From NCBI RefSeq assembly GCF_004364555.1, contig NZ_SOAM01000001.1, positions 1,116,001-1,180,000 of the forward strand: a stretch of DNA of 64,000 bases, in the 5' to 3' direction. The notes under the pieces are model-generated. The model was not told where the DNA came from. It made no database searches and saw only the letters and a list, made by a program, of their open reading frames with translations. This document shows, piece by piece, positions 32,774 to 41,525 of the stretch; position 1 is the first letter of the stretch; every line of letters begins with the position of its first letter. A program made the position numbers and the translations under genes. Origin of the DNA: Amnibacterium kyonggiense. GTDB lineage: Bacteria; Actinomycetota; Actinomycetes; Actinomycetales; Microbacteriaceae.

Positions 32774-33738
32774 GCGGCCACCTTCTTCCTGCTCGCGCGC
32801 TTGCGCGGCGAGTCGTCGTCGGCCGCGCCGAACCCGAAGAACCGGTTCTGCAGGAGGGCGACCACCACCATGATCAGCGTGAGCACGAGCGCGCCGGCCG
32901 AGCCGTGGCCGAAGTCCTGCTGCGTGAACGCGCGGTTGTAGAGGTAGACGAGCGGCGGCCGCGCCGTCGGACCCGCGCCGACGAGGTTGTAGAACTCGTC
33001 GAACGCCTGGAACGCGGCGATCATGAGCAGCAGGATCACGGCGCTCGTGGTGGAGCGCAGCTGCGGCCACGTGATCGACCAGAACATCCGCCAGCTGCTG
33101 CGCACGCCGTCGATCGACGCCGCCTCGTAGAGCTGCTCGGGGACGCGCTGGAGCGCGGCCGAGAACAGCAGCATGTAGAACCCGATCTGCAGCCACAGCC
33201 GGACGGTGACGAGCAGGATCCAGAACAGCGGGAACTGGTTCAGCCAGGAGTAGATCGGCTGCTGGCCGAACAGTGCCAGCACCTGGTTCGCGAGGCTCGA
33301 CTCGAGCCCGTTGAACAGGCCGAGCTTCCAGATCAGCGACGCGACCACGTAGGAGCACGCCGTCGGCAGGAAGATCACCGTGCGGAAGAACCCGGCGCCG
33401 TGCGGCAGCCGGTTCACGAGCAGGGCCAGGCCGAGCGAGCACACCAGCGTCACCGGGACGATGAACACCGTGAACACCAGGAAGGTCCCGATGCTGTTCA
33501 GGAAGTCGGGGTCCGTGACGATGTCGATGTAGTTCCGGAGCCCGACGAAGATCGTCGGGTACACGGTGGCCTGCGCGTCGAACAGGCTGAGCACCGCGCT
33601 CCACGCGATGGGGAGCAGCGTGAAGATCAGCAGGCCGACGAAGAACGGGGCGAGGAAGATCCAGAAGGTCAGCTCCTCCCCGCGCCGGGGGTGCCGGCGC
33701 GAGGAGGAGGCCTTCCGACCCGGTGCGAAGGTCGTCAC
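32770..33738 (-). CDS. Carbohydrate ABC transporter permease (MalF type)
   Basis: This 322-residue permease has a basic N-terminus (residues 1-20) and six predicted helices, the first at LTFWIFLAPFFVGLLIFTLLPIAWSAVL. The EAA motif is QRVPEQLYEAASIDGVRSSWRMFWSITWPQL. The C-terminus is very basic (RKRASRKKVAA). It starts 4 nt after the lipoprotein stop and overlaps the next permease, consistent with a single transcript. Confidence 0.93.
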   Translation of the reverse strand: MTTFAPGRKASSSRRHPRRGEELTFWIFLAPFFVGLLIFTLLPIAWSAVLSLFDAQATVYPTIFVGLRNYIDIVTDPDFLNSIGTFLVFTVFIVPVTLVCSLGLALLVNRLPHGAGFFRTVIFLPTACSYVVASLIWKLGLFNGLESSLANQVLALFGQQPIYSWLNQFPLFWILLVTVRLWLQIGFYMLLFSAALQRVPEQLYEAASIDGVRSSWRMFWSITWPQLRSTTSAVILLLMIAAFQAFDEFYNLVGAGPTARPPLVYLYNRAFTQQDFGHGSAGALVLTLIMVVVALLQNRFFGFGAADDDSPRKRASRKKVAA

Positions 33739-33742
33739 GACG

Positions 33743-35023
33743 TCACTGGAGGGTCGCGAGCGAGGCGTCGATCTTCTTCGCGGCCGCGGCCAGCTGGGTC
33801 TTCGCGTCCGCGCCCTTCACGATGATGTTGGTGCCGGCGTCCTCCATCGCCTGCCCGATCTCGTTCGTGTAGTAGGGGCCGGTCGCCTTGCCGTACTTCG
33901 TGAACGCGTCCACGAACTCCTTCGCGGCGCCGCTCTGCAGCTTCGAGGCGCTCGCGGCGACCGCCTTCAGCGGCGGGATGTGGAAGCCGTAGCTGAGGGC
34001 CCAGTCCTCCTGGTCCTGCTTCTGGTCGACCCAGAGCCACTTCGCGAACTCGAGCGCGGCCTTCCGGTTCGGGCTCTTCTGCGCGACCTGCTGGTTCCAG
34101 TTGGAGCCGATGAGGGCGTAGGTGCCGTTCGAGCCCGACGGCGGCATCGGGAACATGCCCACGTCGTCGCCGAGCGCCTTCACGGCCTGCGGCATCGACC
34201 ACATGCCGCCCCACTGGATGCCGATCTTGCGGTTCGCGAACGGGGTGATGTCCCACCAGTCCGACGGCTGGCCCTGCAGGCCGAAGCCGTTCTGCTGGAT
34301 CTTGCGGAACCAGCTGTAGGTCTCGGCGAGCGCGTCGACATCGCCCGAGAAGCCGTTCGTCTTGTTGTCCGAGGCGATGATGTCGGTACCGGTCGCCCAG
34401 GCCATCGTCGATGAGAAGCCGGCGCCGCCGTCCGTGTTGCTGAGGAAGATGCCCTTCTTGCCGCCGGAGGAGAGCTTCGCGACGCACTCGTAGAAGGCCT
34501 CCATCGTCGTGGGGACCTCGAGGCCGGCGTCCGAGAACATCGCCTTGTTGTAGTAGAAGGCCTGCGGGTCGATGATCATCGGGATGCCCCAGTACTTCCC
34601 GTCGATCTGGACGTTGTAGAGGGCGGTCTCCGAGAACTGGTCCTTGATCGGCTCGATGATCGAGGTCATGTCGGCGTACTTGCCGGCGCGAGCGTCCGCG
34701 ATGTTGATCGCGTTGTTCTCGAAGACGTCCACGCCGCTGCCGGCGAGGAGGCGCGTGTTGAGCTTCGAGGCGTAGTCGCCCGCGACCCAGTTCACGTTGA
34801 CGGTCGCGTCCTTGTAGGAGGCGGCGTACTTCTTGGCCGCCTGCTCCGTGCCGGCCTCGCCGTACTGGTGGTACCACTGCGAGAGGGTCGGGTGGCTGCC
34901 GCCGCCGCCCGTGCTGGCGCCGGGGCCGGAGCAGGCCGCGAGGACGAGCGGGGTGACGGCGCCGAGGCCGAGGATCCCGGCCATCTGTCGTCGTGAGATC
35001 TGGGTGCTGCCGATACCGGGCAT
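33743..35023 (-). CDS. Carbohydrate ABC transporter substrate-binding lipoprotein
   Basis: This 426-residue binding protein has an N-terminal signal with a twin-arginine-like SRRQMAGILGL and a lipobox LAAC (Cys31) followed by a Gly/Ser linker. The mature part contains family-1 solute-binding motifs such as WYHQYGEAGTEQAAKKYAASYKDATVNV and IDPQAFYYNKAMFSDAGLEVPTTMEAFYE. Aromatic residues (WGGMWSMP, WDITPF) fit sugar stacking. It captures oligosaccharide for the permeases at 32770 and 31856. A perfect ATGGTAGCGCTACCAT operator lies about 50 bp upstream. Confidence 0.93.
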   Translation of the reverse strand: MPGIGSTQISRRQMAGILGLGAVTPLVLAACSGPGASTGGGGSHPTLSQWYHQYGEAGTEQAAKKYAASYKDATVNVNWVAGDYASKLNTRLLAGSGVDVFENNAINIADARAGKYADMTSIIEPIKDQFSETALYNVQIDGKYWGIPMIIDPQAFYYNKAMFSDAGLEVPTTMEAFYECVAKLSSGGKKGIFLSNTDGGAGFSSTMAWATGTDIIASDNKTNGFSGDVDALAETYSWFRKIQQNGFGLQGQPSDWWDITPFANRKIGIQWGGMWSMPQAVKALGDDVGMFPMPPSGSNGTYALIGSNWNQQVAQKSPNRKAALEFAKWLWVDQKQDQEDWALSYGFHIPPLKAVAASASKLQSGAAKEFVDAFTKYGKATGPYYTNEIGQAMEDAGTNIIVKGADAKTQLAAAAKKIDASLATLQ

Positions 35024-35074
35024 TCGGACTCCTCATTGAGTGGTGCGGACTGGTGCGTCCACGGGATGCGAGTG

Positions 35075-35090
35075 ATGGTAGCGCTACCAT
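35075..35090. promoter_or_regulatory. LacI-type operator, site 3 (upstream of importer operon)
   Basis: ATGGTAGCGCTACCAT is a perfect 16-bp palindrome 52 bp upstream of the lipoprotein start. It is the best representative of the four-site family in this locus and should control the importer-GH43-ThuA operon. Confidence 0.8.
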
Positions 35091-35147
35091 CCGGCATCGG
35101 CCACCCCGGATCGTCCGGCGCGTCGTGGGGCTCCCGGCGGTGCGCGT

Positions 35148-36920
35148 TCAGGCCCGACGGGGTCCGAGGACCATCCGGCGGATCTCCTCGATCGGCAGCT
35201 TCGGCGTCCGATCGGCCCGCAGCAGGCCGTTCGACTCCTGCATCGTGTCCGTGAGCTGGGTGTAGCAGAAGCCCGCGAGCAGCGGGCTCGCGTGAGCCGC
35301 CGCGAACAGCCCGCCGACGAGCCGTGCGTACTCCTCCGGCGAGCCGACGACGGCGTAGCCCCAGGTGTCCGCGGCCGCATGGGCGATGCCGCCGAACTCC
35401 GTCAGCATCACGGGGAGCCCCCGGTCGAGGTGGTCCCGGTGGCGTCCGACCTGGAGCGGCCGCCCCGCCTCGGTGCTGGTCGCGTCCGTGTGGGCGACCG
35501 CCGCATCGTCGGCGAAATGGGCCCGGAGGCGGTCCGGGTCCGTCTCGTAGTCGTGCAGGGAGAGCACGTCGCTGTCGACGTGCTCCCAGCCGTCGTTCGA
35601 GATCACCGGACGGCTCGGGTCGAGCGCCCGCGTCAGCGCCGCGAGCGCCTGGGCGTAGTGCTGCTGCGCGGGGGATGCGGAGACGTCCTGGACGCCCCAG
35701 CTCTCGTTGAGCGGCACCCAGGCGACCACCGAGGGATGGCTCCGCTGCTGCGCCACGATCTCGGTCCACTCGGTCGTGAGGCGGGCGACCGCACGGGGCG
35801 AGAAGCCGTACGCGCCGGCCGTCTCCGCCCACACCGCGATGCCGAGCCGGTCCGTCCAGTACAGGAAGCGGGCGTCCTCCACCTTCTGGTGGATGCGGAC
35901 CGCGTTGAAGCCGAGGGCCTTGACGAGCTCGGCCTCCGCGCGGAGCCGGTCGGGCGTCGCCGTCAGCTGGCCGTCCTCCCAGTAGCCCTGCTGCAGCACC
36001 GACCGCAGGTACAGGGGGTGCTCGTTCAGGAGGAACGCCGACCGGCCGACCCCGACCGACCGGACGCCGAAGTAGCTGTCGACGACGTCGCCCGAGTCCT
36101 CGAGCGCGACGGTCGCGTCGAAGAGCTCCGGGTGGTCGGGGCTCCAGAGGTGGTCGTCGCGCTCCTGCGCGTGGCGGAGCAGCGGCAGGTCGACGGGCAC
36201 GACGACGAGCCGGTCGAGCGCGCGCACCGCCACCTCGCCGACGATCGCGCCGCGGCGGGAGACCGTCACCCGCACCGTCTCGCCGTCCCGGGGCGGCCGG
36301 GCCAGCGTCACCCGCGCCTCGACCGAGCCGGCGACCTGGTCGGTCGACCAGTCGAGGCCGGCGACGTGCTGCTCCGGCACCTCCTCCAGCCACACGGACT
36401 TCCAGATACCCGTCGTGCGGCGGTACCAGATCGCGTGCGGCTCGTCCCGCCAGTCCTGCTTGCCCCGCGGCACGTCCGGGTCGTCCGGGTCGTCGAACGC
36501 CCGCACCACGACGGCGTGGTCGGCGCCGTCGCCGAGGGTGTCCGTCACGTCGAAGGAGAACGCGGTCTGCCCGCCGACGTGGCGACCGACGTGGTGGCCG
36601 TCGACCCAGACGTCGGCTTCCTGGTCGACGGCGCCGAAGTGGAGGACGACCCGCCGGCCCGGTGCCCGGGTCGCGGGAAGCGGGCGGCGGTACCAGACGA
36701 CGCGGTGCGGCGCGCCGTCGCCGATGCCGGACAGCGCGGCCTCAGGCGGGAAGGGCACGCGGATGGTCCGGTCGAAGGCGCCGCCGTCCCGCCACCAGCG
36801 CTCGGCGAGGCCGGCGTCCGCGTCGTCGAACGCGAACGACCAGTCGCCGTCGAGGTCCGTCCACGCGGCCCGGACCAGCTGCGGGCGCGGGTGGCTGCCG
36901 TCCTGCTCGGAAGCGCGCAC
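35148..36920 (-). CDS. Glycoside hydrolase family 2 enzyme (short form)
   Basis: This 590-residue GH2 protein has the sugar-binding jelly-roll (residues 20-180, with VVLHFGAVDQEADVWVDGHHVGRHVGGQTAFSFDV), an immunoglobulin-like domain (about 190-290) and a TIM barrel. The acid/base is Glu406 in VPLNESWG and the nucleophile Glu508 in MLTEFGG. It lacks the C-terminal domains of LacZ, resembling short beta-galactosidase/beta-glucuronidase-like or arabinofuranosidase-type members. No signal peptide is present. The GTG start at 36920 lies 93 bp from operator site 4. It is divergent from LacI-C. Confidence 0.88.
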   Translation of the reverse strand: MRASEQDGSHPRPQLVRAAWTDLDGDWSFAFDDADAGLAERWWRDGGAFDRTIRVPFPPEAALSGIGDGAPHRVVWYRRPLPATRAPGRRVVLHFGAVDQEADVWVDGHHVGRHVGGQTAFSFDVTDTLGDGADHAVVVRAFDDPDDPDVPRGKQDWRDEPHAIWYRRTTGIWKSVWLEEVPEQHVAGLDWSTDQVAGSVEARVTLARPPRDGETVRVTVSRRGAIVGEVAVRALDRLVVVPVDLPLLRHAQERDDHLWSPDHPELFDATVALEDSGDVVDSYFGVRSVGVGRSAFLLNEHPLYLRSVLQQGYWEDGQLTATPDRLRAEAELVKALGFNAVRIHQKVEDARFLYWTDRLGIAVWAETAGAYGFSPRAVARLTTEWTEIVAQQRSHPSVVAWVPLNESWGVQDVSASPAQQHYAQALAALTRALDPSRPVISNDGWEHVDSDVLSLHDYETDPDRLRAHFADDAAVAHTDATSTEAGRPLQVGRHRDHLDRGLPVMLTEFGGIAHAAADTWGYAVVGSPEEYARLVGGLFAAAHASPLLAGFCYTQLTDTMQESNGLLRADRTPKLPIEEIRRMVLGPRRA

Positions 36921-37012
36921 GGGGTCTCCGTCGTGTCACCGCGGCGTGCGCGCCCGCTGCGGGCAGGAGCCGACATCCGCGTCGTCCATCGCCCCGGTCG
37001 GGAGCGTCGCCG

Positions 37013-37028
37013 ATGGTAGCGCGACCAT
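37013..37028. promoter_or_regulatory. LacI-type operator, site 4 (between GH2 and LacI-C)
   Basis: ATGGTAGCGCGACCAT has one mismatched pair. It is located in the 193-bp divergent spacer between the GH2 gene at 35148-36920 and LacI-C at 37114, where it could repress either gene. Confidence 0.7.
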
Positions 37029-37113
37029 CCATCGTCGTCCGGCGTCGTCGGTACCGGGAGGTGCGTGTCCTCCGTACGCTGAGGGTCCACCGGACGAACG
37101 CCTGGAGAGCACG

Positions 37114-38130
37114 ATGGAGCCTCGCGAGCTGCGGCTGCGACCGCCGTCGATCCGCGACGTGGCGGATCGCGCGGGCGTCTCGTACCAGACGGTGTCGCGG
37201 ATGCTGAACGCGCACCCCGGCATCCGCGCCGACACCGAGCGGCGGATCCGGGCCGCGATCGACGAGCTCGGCTACCGCCCCAACCGCGCCGCGCGCGCGC
37301 TCGTCACGGCGCGCTCCCGCATGATCGGCGTCCTGCTGACCGCGCGTCCCCTGCACGGGCCCTTCAGCTCGTTCCTCGCGATCGTCGACGCGGTCCGGGA
37401 GCGCGGCTACAGCGTCACGACGACGCCGGATGCGGGCGACGACCCGGCCGATCTGGTGCACGCGCTCGAGGAGCTGCTGGCGCACGGCGTCGAGGGGATC
37501 GTCGCGATCGCGCCCCAGGACCGAGCGCGTGAGGCCGTGCGGCTGAGCGGTGCGCCGGTGCCCGTGCTCACGCTGCAGGGCGTCCCGGGCGAGCTGAACG
37601 ACTTCGGCTTCGACCAGCACGAGGGAGCCGTGCTGGCGACGCGCCACCTCCTCGACCTCGGGCACCGACGGATCGCGCACCTCGCCGGCCCCGTGGGCTG
37701 GGGCGAGGCCGAGCAGCGGCAGCGCGGCTACGAGCGGGCGATGCTCGAGCGCGGCCTGGAGCCGCGCGTGCTCTCGAGCGACTGGACCCCGGACGGCGGC
37801 ATGGCCGTCGGGCGGCGCCTGCTGTCGGACGAGCGACCGACAGCGGTCTTCGCCGCGAACGACGAGATGGCGGTCGGGCTGCTCGCGGCGGCGCACGACC
37901 TCGGGCTCGCGGTGCCGGACGACCTGAGCGTCGTCGGCTTCGACGACGTGCCGTTCGCCCGGTACCTCCGCCCCGCGCTGACCACGGTCCGGCAGGACTT
38001 CGGGGACCTGGGGCGCCGCGCCATCGCCCTGCTGATCGACGAGATCGAGGGGATGGTCCCGGATGCCCCGCCGCCGGCCGTGCCGTCCTCGTTGGTCGTG
38101 CGCGACAGCACCGGTCAGGTCACGATCTGA
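37114..38130 (+). CDS. LacI-family transcriptional regulator (LacI-C)
   Basis: This 338-residue repressor has its helix-turn-helix at about residues 11-35 (SIRDVADRAGVSYQTVSRMLNAHPGIR) and a sensor domain ending SVVGFDDVPFARYLRPALTTVRQDF. YQTVSR equals the E. coli LacI recognition helix, predicting half sites of the TGTGA type and not GGTAGC. The start at ATG 37114 has GGAGAG about 5 nt upstream. It precedes the SBP-permease-permease-GH36-GH2 operon and is the natural candidate regulator for that operon. Confidence 0.9.
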   Translation: MEPRELRLRPPSIRDVADRAGVSYQTVSRMLNAHPGIRADTERRIRAAIDELGYRPNRAARALVTARSRMIGVLLTARPLHGPFSSFLAIVDAVRERGYSVTTTPDAGDDPADLVHALEELLAHGVEGIVAIAPQDRAREAVRLSGAPVPVLTLQGVPGELNDFGFDQHEGAVLATRHLLDLGHRRIAHLAGPVGWGEAEQRQRGYERAMLERGLEPRVLSSDWTPDGGMAVGRRLLSDERPTAVFAANDEMAVGLLAAAHDLGLAVPDDLSVVGFDDVPFARYLRPALTTVRQDFGDLGRRAIALLIDEIEGMVPDAPPPAVPSSLVVRDSTGQVTI

Positions 38131-38132
38131 AC

Positions 38133-38149
38133 GTCGACGCAGCGTCGAC
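38133..38149. other. 17-bp palindrome GTCGACGC-A-GCGTCGAC after LacI-C
   Basis: An exact 8-bp inverted repeat around a single A begins two bases after the LacI-C stop. With no loop it is a weak hairpin, so it may be a protein-binding site for the downstream importer operon. Its function is unknown. Confidence 0.35.
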
Positions 38150-38190
38150 TTGACCGCATCGGGCGCGCCGAGTGAAGATGCGCTGGCCGA

Positions 38191-38205
38191 TGTGAACGTT
38201 TCGCA
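38191..38205 (+). promoter_or_regulatory. Possible LacI-C operator TGTGAACGTTTCGCA
   Basis: This 15-bp imperfect inverted repeat (five of seven pairs) with a TGTGA half site lies 66 bp before the lipoprotein gene. It fits the half site expected for a YQTVSR repressor. It is a weak prediction resting on one copy. Confidence 0.3.
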
Positions 38206-38270
38206 TCGGAGCACGTCGTCCTGCCGCAGCAGCATCCGGGACGGCGACGGAACGCACGAAGGAGTGGTTC

Positions 38271-39575
38271 ATGGTGGCAACGCGATCGGGTCGATTCGAG
38301 ATCGACCGTCGCACTCTTCTCCGCACCGGCGGCCTCGGAGCGGTCTCGCTCGCGGGCGTCGGCCTGCTCGCGGCCTGCTCCGGCGGGACGGCCGGCGGCG
38401 GCTCGGGCGGAGGCGGCGGCAGCCTGACCTTCGGCTCGAACGCCTCCGACGCCGTGCCGAAGAAGGCGTACGCGGCGTTCGTCTCCGCCTTCGAGAAGAA
38501 GTCGAAGGACACGGTCTCGACGAACGTGTCGGACCACAACTCGTTCCAGGACAAGATCACCAACTACCTGCAGGGCAGCCCGGACGACGCGTTCACCTGG
38601 TTCGCCGGCTACCGGATGCAGTACATCGCCAAGAAGGGGCTGGTCGGCGACGTCAGCGACGTCTGGTCGAAGATCGGCTCCAACTACTCCGACGCGCTGA
38701 AGAAGGCGTCGACCGGGGAGGACGGCAAGCAGTACTTCGTCCCGAACTACAACTACCCGTGGGGCTTCTTCTACCGGAAGTCGTTCTGGCAGTCGAACGG
38801 CTGGGAGGTGCCCGGCACGTTCGACGAGCTCGTCGCCCTCTGCAAGAAGATGAAGGCGAAGGGGATCATCCCGATCGAGTTCACCGACAAGGACCTCTGG
38901 CCCGCGTGCGGCACGTTCGACTACCTGAACATGCGCATCAACGGCTACCAGTTCCACGTCGACCTGTGCGCGCACAAGGAGTCCTGGAACTCCTCGCAGG
39001 TCAAGGAGGTGTTCGACACCTGGAAGGAGCTCCTGCCCTACTACGACCCGAGCGCCGCGGGCCTCACGTGGCAGGAGGGCGCGCAGAAGCTCGGCAACAA
39101 GCAGGCGGGGATGATGCTGCTCGGCTCCTTCATCACGCAGCAGTTCACCGATGCGAGCGTGCTGAACGACATCGACTTCTTCCCGTTCCCCGAGGTCAAG
39201 GTCGAGGGCACGGATGCGGTCGAAGCCCCGATCGACGGCCTGATGCTCTCGAAGAAGGGCGCGCAGAACCAGGCGGCGAAGGACATGCTGCAGTTCATGG
39301 GCACCGGCGCCGGCCAGGAGGCCTACTACTCGGTCGACAAGTCGAACATCATGACGGCGAAGGACGCCGACACCTCCGGGTACTCCGCCTTCACGAAGAA
39401 GCTGTCCGGCGTCATCGCGGACGCGAAGTCGATCAGCCAGTTCTTCGACCGCGACGCGCTGCCCGCCATGGCGAGCAACGTGCTCGAGCCGGCGATGCTG
39501 AACTTCCTGAAGAGCGGCACGGTGAACCTCGCGAACATCGAGTCGCAGGCGAAGACGCTGTACTCGCAGCAGTGA
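38271..39575 (+). CDS. Carbohydrate ABC transporter substrate-binding lipoprotein
   Basis: This 434-residue protein has a Tat-like IDRRTLLRTGGLGAVSLAG signal and a lipobox LAAC (Cys36) followed by a long Gly/Ser linker. The mature domain contains the family-1 solute-binding pattern (KKAYAAFVSAFEKKSKDTVSTNV, YNYPWGFFYRKSFWQSNGWEVPGTFDELVALCKKMKAKGI). It starts the operon with two permeases, a GH36 alpha-galactosidase and a GH2 beta-galactosidase, so raffinose-family or other galactosyl oligosaccharides are the likely ligands. Its stop overlaps the GTG of the next gene. Confidence 0.93.
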   Translation: MVATRSGRFEIDRRTLLRTGGLGAVSLAGVGLLAACSGGTAGGGSGGGGGSLTFGSNASDAVPKKAYAAFVSAFEKKSKDTVSTNVSDHNSFQDKITNYLQGSPDDAFTWFAGYRMQYIAKKGLVGDVSDVWSKIGSNYSDALKKASTGEDGKQYFVPNYNYPWGFFYRKSFWQSNGWEVPGTFDELVALCKKMKAKGIIPIEFTDKDLWPACGTFDYLNMRINGYQFHVDLCAHKESWNSSQVKEVFDTWKELLPYYDPSAAGLTWQEGAQKLGNKQAGMMLLGSFITQQFTDASVLNDIDFFPFPEVKVEGTDAVEAPIDGLMLSKKGAQNQAAKDMLQFMGTGAGQEAYYSVDKSNIMTAKDADTSGYSAFTKKLSGVIADAKSISQFFDRDALPAMASNVLEPAMLNFLKSGTVNLANIESQAKTLYSQQ

Positions 39576-40516
39576 CGGTCGAAGCACCGATCTCCGCGGC
39601 GCGGGCGACGAGGTCGCCCGCGCCGCGGCGCCGACTGCGGTCCCTGACGAAGCGGGACCGCATCGTGCTCGGGGTGATGATCGGCATCCCGACCCTGATC
39701 CAGGCCGTGCTCGTCTGGATCCCGCTGCTCGCCTCCGTCGCGCTGTCGTTCTTCAAGTGGGACGGCCTGCAGCTCTCGGGGTTCGTCTTCCAGGGGCTGA
39801 CGAACTACAACTTCGTCTTCAACCAGGCGCCCGCGTTCTGGCCGGCGGTGCTGCACAACATCGTCTGGCTGCTGTTCCTCGGCCTCATCGGCACGCCCCT
39901 CGGCCTGCTGCTCGCGGTGCTGCTCGACTCGAAGATCCGGGGCAGCCGGATCTACCAGACCGTCTTCTTCATGCCGGTCATGCTGTCGCTCGCGCTGATC
40001 GGCATCATCTGGCAGCTCATGTACAGCCAGGACAACGGCCTCATCAACAACGTGCTCGGCACCGCGGGCACGCCCGCCGCGATCGACTGGTTCGGCGACT
40101 CGAGCGTCAACCTGTGGGCGGCGCTCGTCGCCGCCACCTGGCGGCACGCCGGCTACATCATGGTGCTGTACCTGGCGGGTCTGAAGGGCGTCGACCCGAG
40201 CATCAAGGAGGCGGCGTCGCTCGACGGAGCGAACGGGCGGCAGACGTTCTTCCGCGTCGTGTTCCCGGCGATGGCGGCGACGAACGTGATCATCGTCGTG
40301 ATCACGGTGATCGAGTCGCTCCGCGCCTTCGACATCGTCTACGTCATCAACCACGGCACGAACGGGCTGGAGCTGCTCTCGGTCCTGGTCGTGCAGTACC
40401 TGGTCGGGGAGACGCAGGTGATCGGCATCGGCAGCGCGTTCGCGGTGGTGCTGCTCGTCATCTCGCTGGTACCGATCGTCATCTACCTGTCCCGCACGTT
40501 CCGGACCAAGGAGTGA
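39572..40516 (+). CDS. Carbohydrate ABC transporter permease (MalF type)
   Basis: This 314-residue inner-membrane protein has six predicted helices beginning with RIVLGVMIGIPTLIQAVLVWIPLLASVALSFF. The EAA loop is KGVDPSIKEAASLDGANGRQTFFRVVFPAM. The GTG start at 39572 overlaps the lipoprotein stop (GTGA), so the two are translationally coupled. It pairs with the permease at 40524. Again no ATPase gene is adjacent. Confidence 0.93.
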   Translation: MTVEAPISAARATRSPAPRRRLRSLTKRDRIVLGVMIGIPTLIQAVLVWIPLLASVALSFFKWDGLQLSGFVFQGLTNYNFVFNQAPAFWPAVLHNIVWLLFLGLIGTPLGLLLAVLLDSKIRGSRIYQTVFFMPVMLSLALIGIIWQLMYSQDNGLINNVLGTAGTPAAIDWFGDSSVNLWAALVAATWRHAGYIMVLYLAGLKGVDPSIKEAASLDGANGRQTFFRVVFPAMAATNVIIVVITVIESLRAFDIVYVINHGTNGLELLSVLVVQYLVGETQVIGIGSAFAVVLLVISLVPIVIYLSRTFRTKE

Positions 40517-40523
40517 TCGCCCG

Positions 40524-41447
40524 ATGACGACGACGACGGCCCCGGCGGCCGCGCGCAGGACCCGGGTCACCGCCTCCACGCGGACCCGGATCAAGAACGG
40601 TCCGGGCGTCTGGGGCGCCTACCTGTTCCTCACGGTCGCCGCGATCCTCTGGCTGATCCCGCTGCTCTGGGCGGTGTACACCTCCCTTCGGCCGAAGGCG
40701 GACACCGACCGGCTCGGCTACTTCTCGATCGGCGGCAGCTACGGGTTCTCGAACTTCGCGCAGGCCTGGACCCAGGGCGGGTTCCTGACCTACTTCGGGA
40801 ACTCGGCGTTCATCACGATCGCGACCGTGGTCCTCACCCTGTTCTTCGCGTCGATGATGGCGTTCGCCGTGAGCCGCTTCTCCTGGCGGTTCAACGTGAC
40901 GCTGCTCATCATGTTCACGGCCGGCAACCTGCTGCCGCCGCAGGTCCTGGCGACCCCGATCTTCGAGCTGTTCAAGCTGATCCAGCTGCCGTACTCGATC
41001 TCCGACTCCGGCTCGCTGCTCAACCAGCTCGTCGGCGTCGTCGCGGCGAACACCGGGTTCCAGATCGGGTTCTGCACCTTCGTGCTGTCGAACTTCATGA
41101 AGGCGATCCCGCAGGAGCTGGGTGAGGCGGCGCGCGTCGACGGCGCCGGCGTCTGGACCCAGTACTGGCGCGTGATCATGCCCCTGACACGACCCGCGCT
41201 CGCCGCGCTCGGCACGCTCGAGGTCATCTTCATCTACAACGACTACTTCTGGCCGCTGATCCTGATCCAGTCGGGCAACCGCCTCCCGATCACGACGGCG
41301 ATCAACAACCTGCAGGGGCAGTTCCTGTCGAACTACAACCTGCTGTCCGCCGGGGCGATCATCACCGTGATCCCGACGCTCGTCATCTACCTGGCGCTGC
41401 AGCGCCAGTTCGTCGCCGGCCTGACCCTCGGCGCAAGCAAGGGCTGA
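40524..41447 (+). CDS. Carbohydrate ABC transporter permease (MalG type)
   Basis: This 307-residue permease has a Thr/Arg-rich cytoplasmic tail, a first helix at AYLFLTVAAILWLIPLLWAVYTSL and the EAA loop KAIPQELGEAARVDGAGVWTQYWRVIMPL. It lies 7 nt downstream of its partner permease. It completes the second importer of the locus. Confidence 0.93.
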   Translation: MTTTTAPAAARRTRVTASTRTRIKNGPGVWGAYLFLTVAAILWLIPLLWAVYTSLRPKADTDRLGYFSIGGSYGFSNFAQAWTQGGFLTYFGNSAFITIATVVLTLFFASMMAFAVSRFSWRFNVTLLIMFTAGNLLPPQVLATPIFELFKLIQLPYSISDSGSLLNQLVGVVAANTGFQIGFCTFVLSNFMKAIPQELGEAARVDGAGVWTQYWRVIMPLTRPALAALGTLEVIFIYNDYFWPLILIQSGNRLPITTAINNLQGQFLSNYNLLSAGAIITVIPTLVIYLALQRQFVAGLTLGASKG

Positions 41448-41473
41448 GCCCGGACCCGTCCGCTCTGCAGGTG

Positions 41474-41496
41474 CCTCCCGCCCTGCAGGGCGGAGG
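41474..41496. other. Inverted repeat inside the operon before GH36
   Basis: CCTCCCGCCCT pairs with AGGGCGGAGG with one bulged base. It lies between the permease stop and the GH36 start, so it may be an mRNA-stabilising or attenuating hairpin lowering expression of the distal enzyme genes. Confidence 0.4.
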
Positions 41497-41525
41497 ATCC
41501 GTGCTGCCCGTTCGAAAGGACCGCC

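Noticed and set aside
35075-35090. Terminator hairpin reading of ATGGTAGCGCTACCAT
   Set aside because: No loop, no T tract, a promoter-proximal position and three matching copies elsewhere favour an operator.
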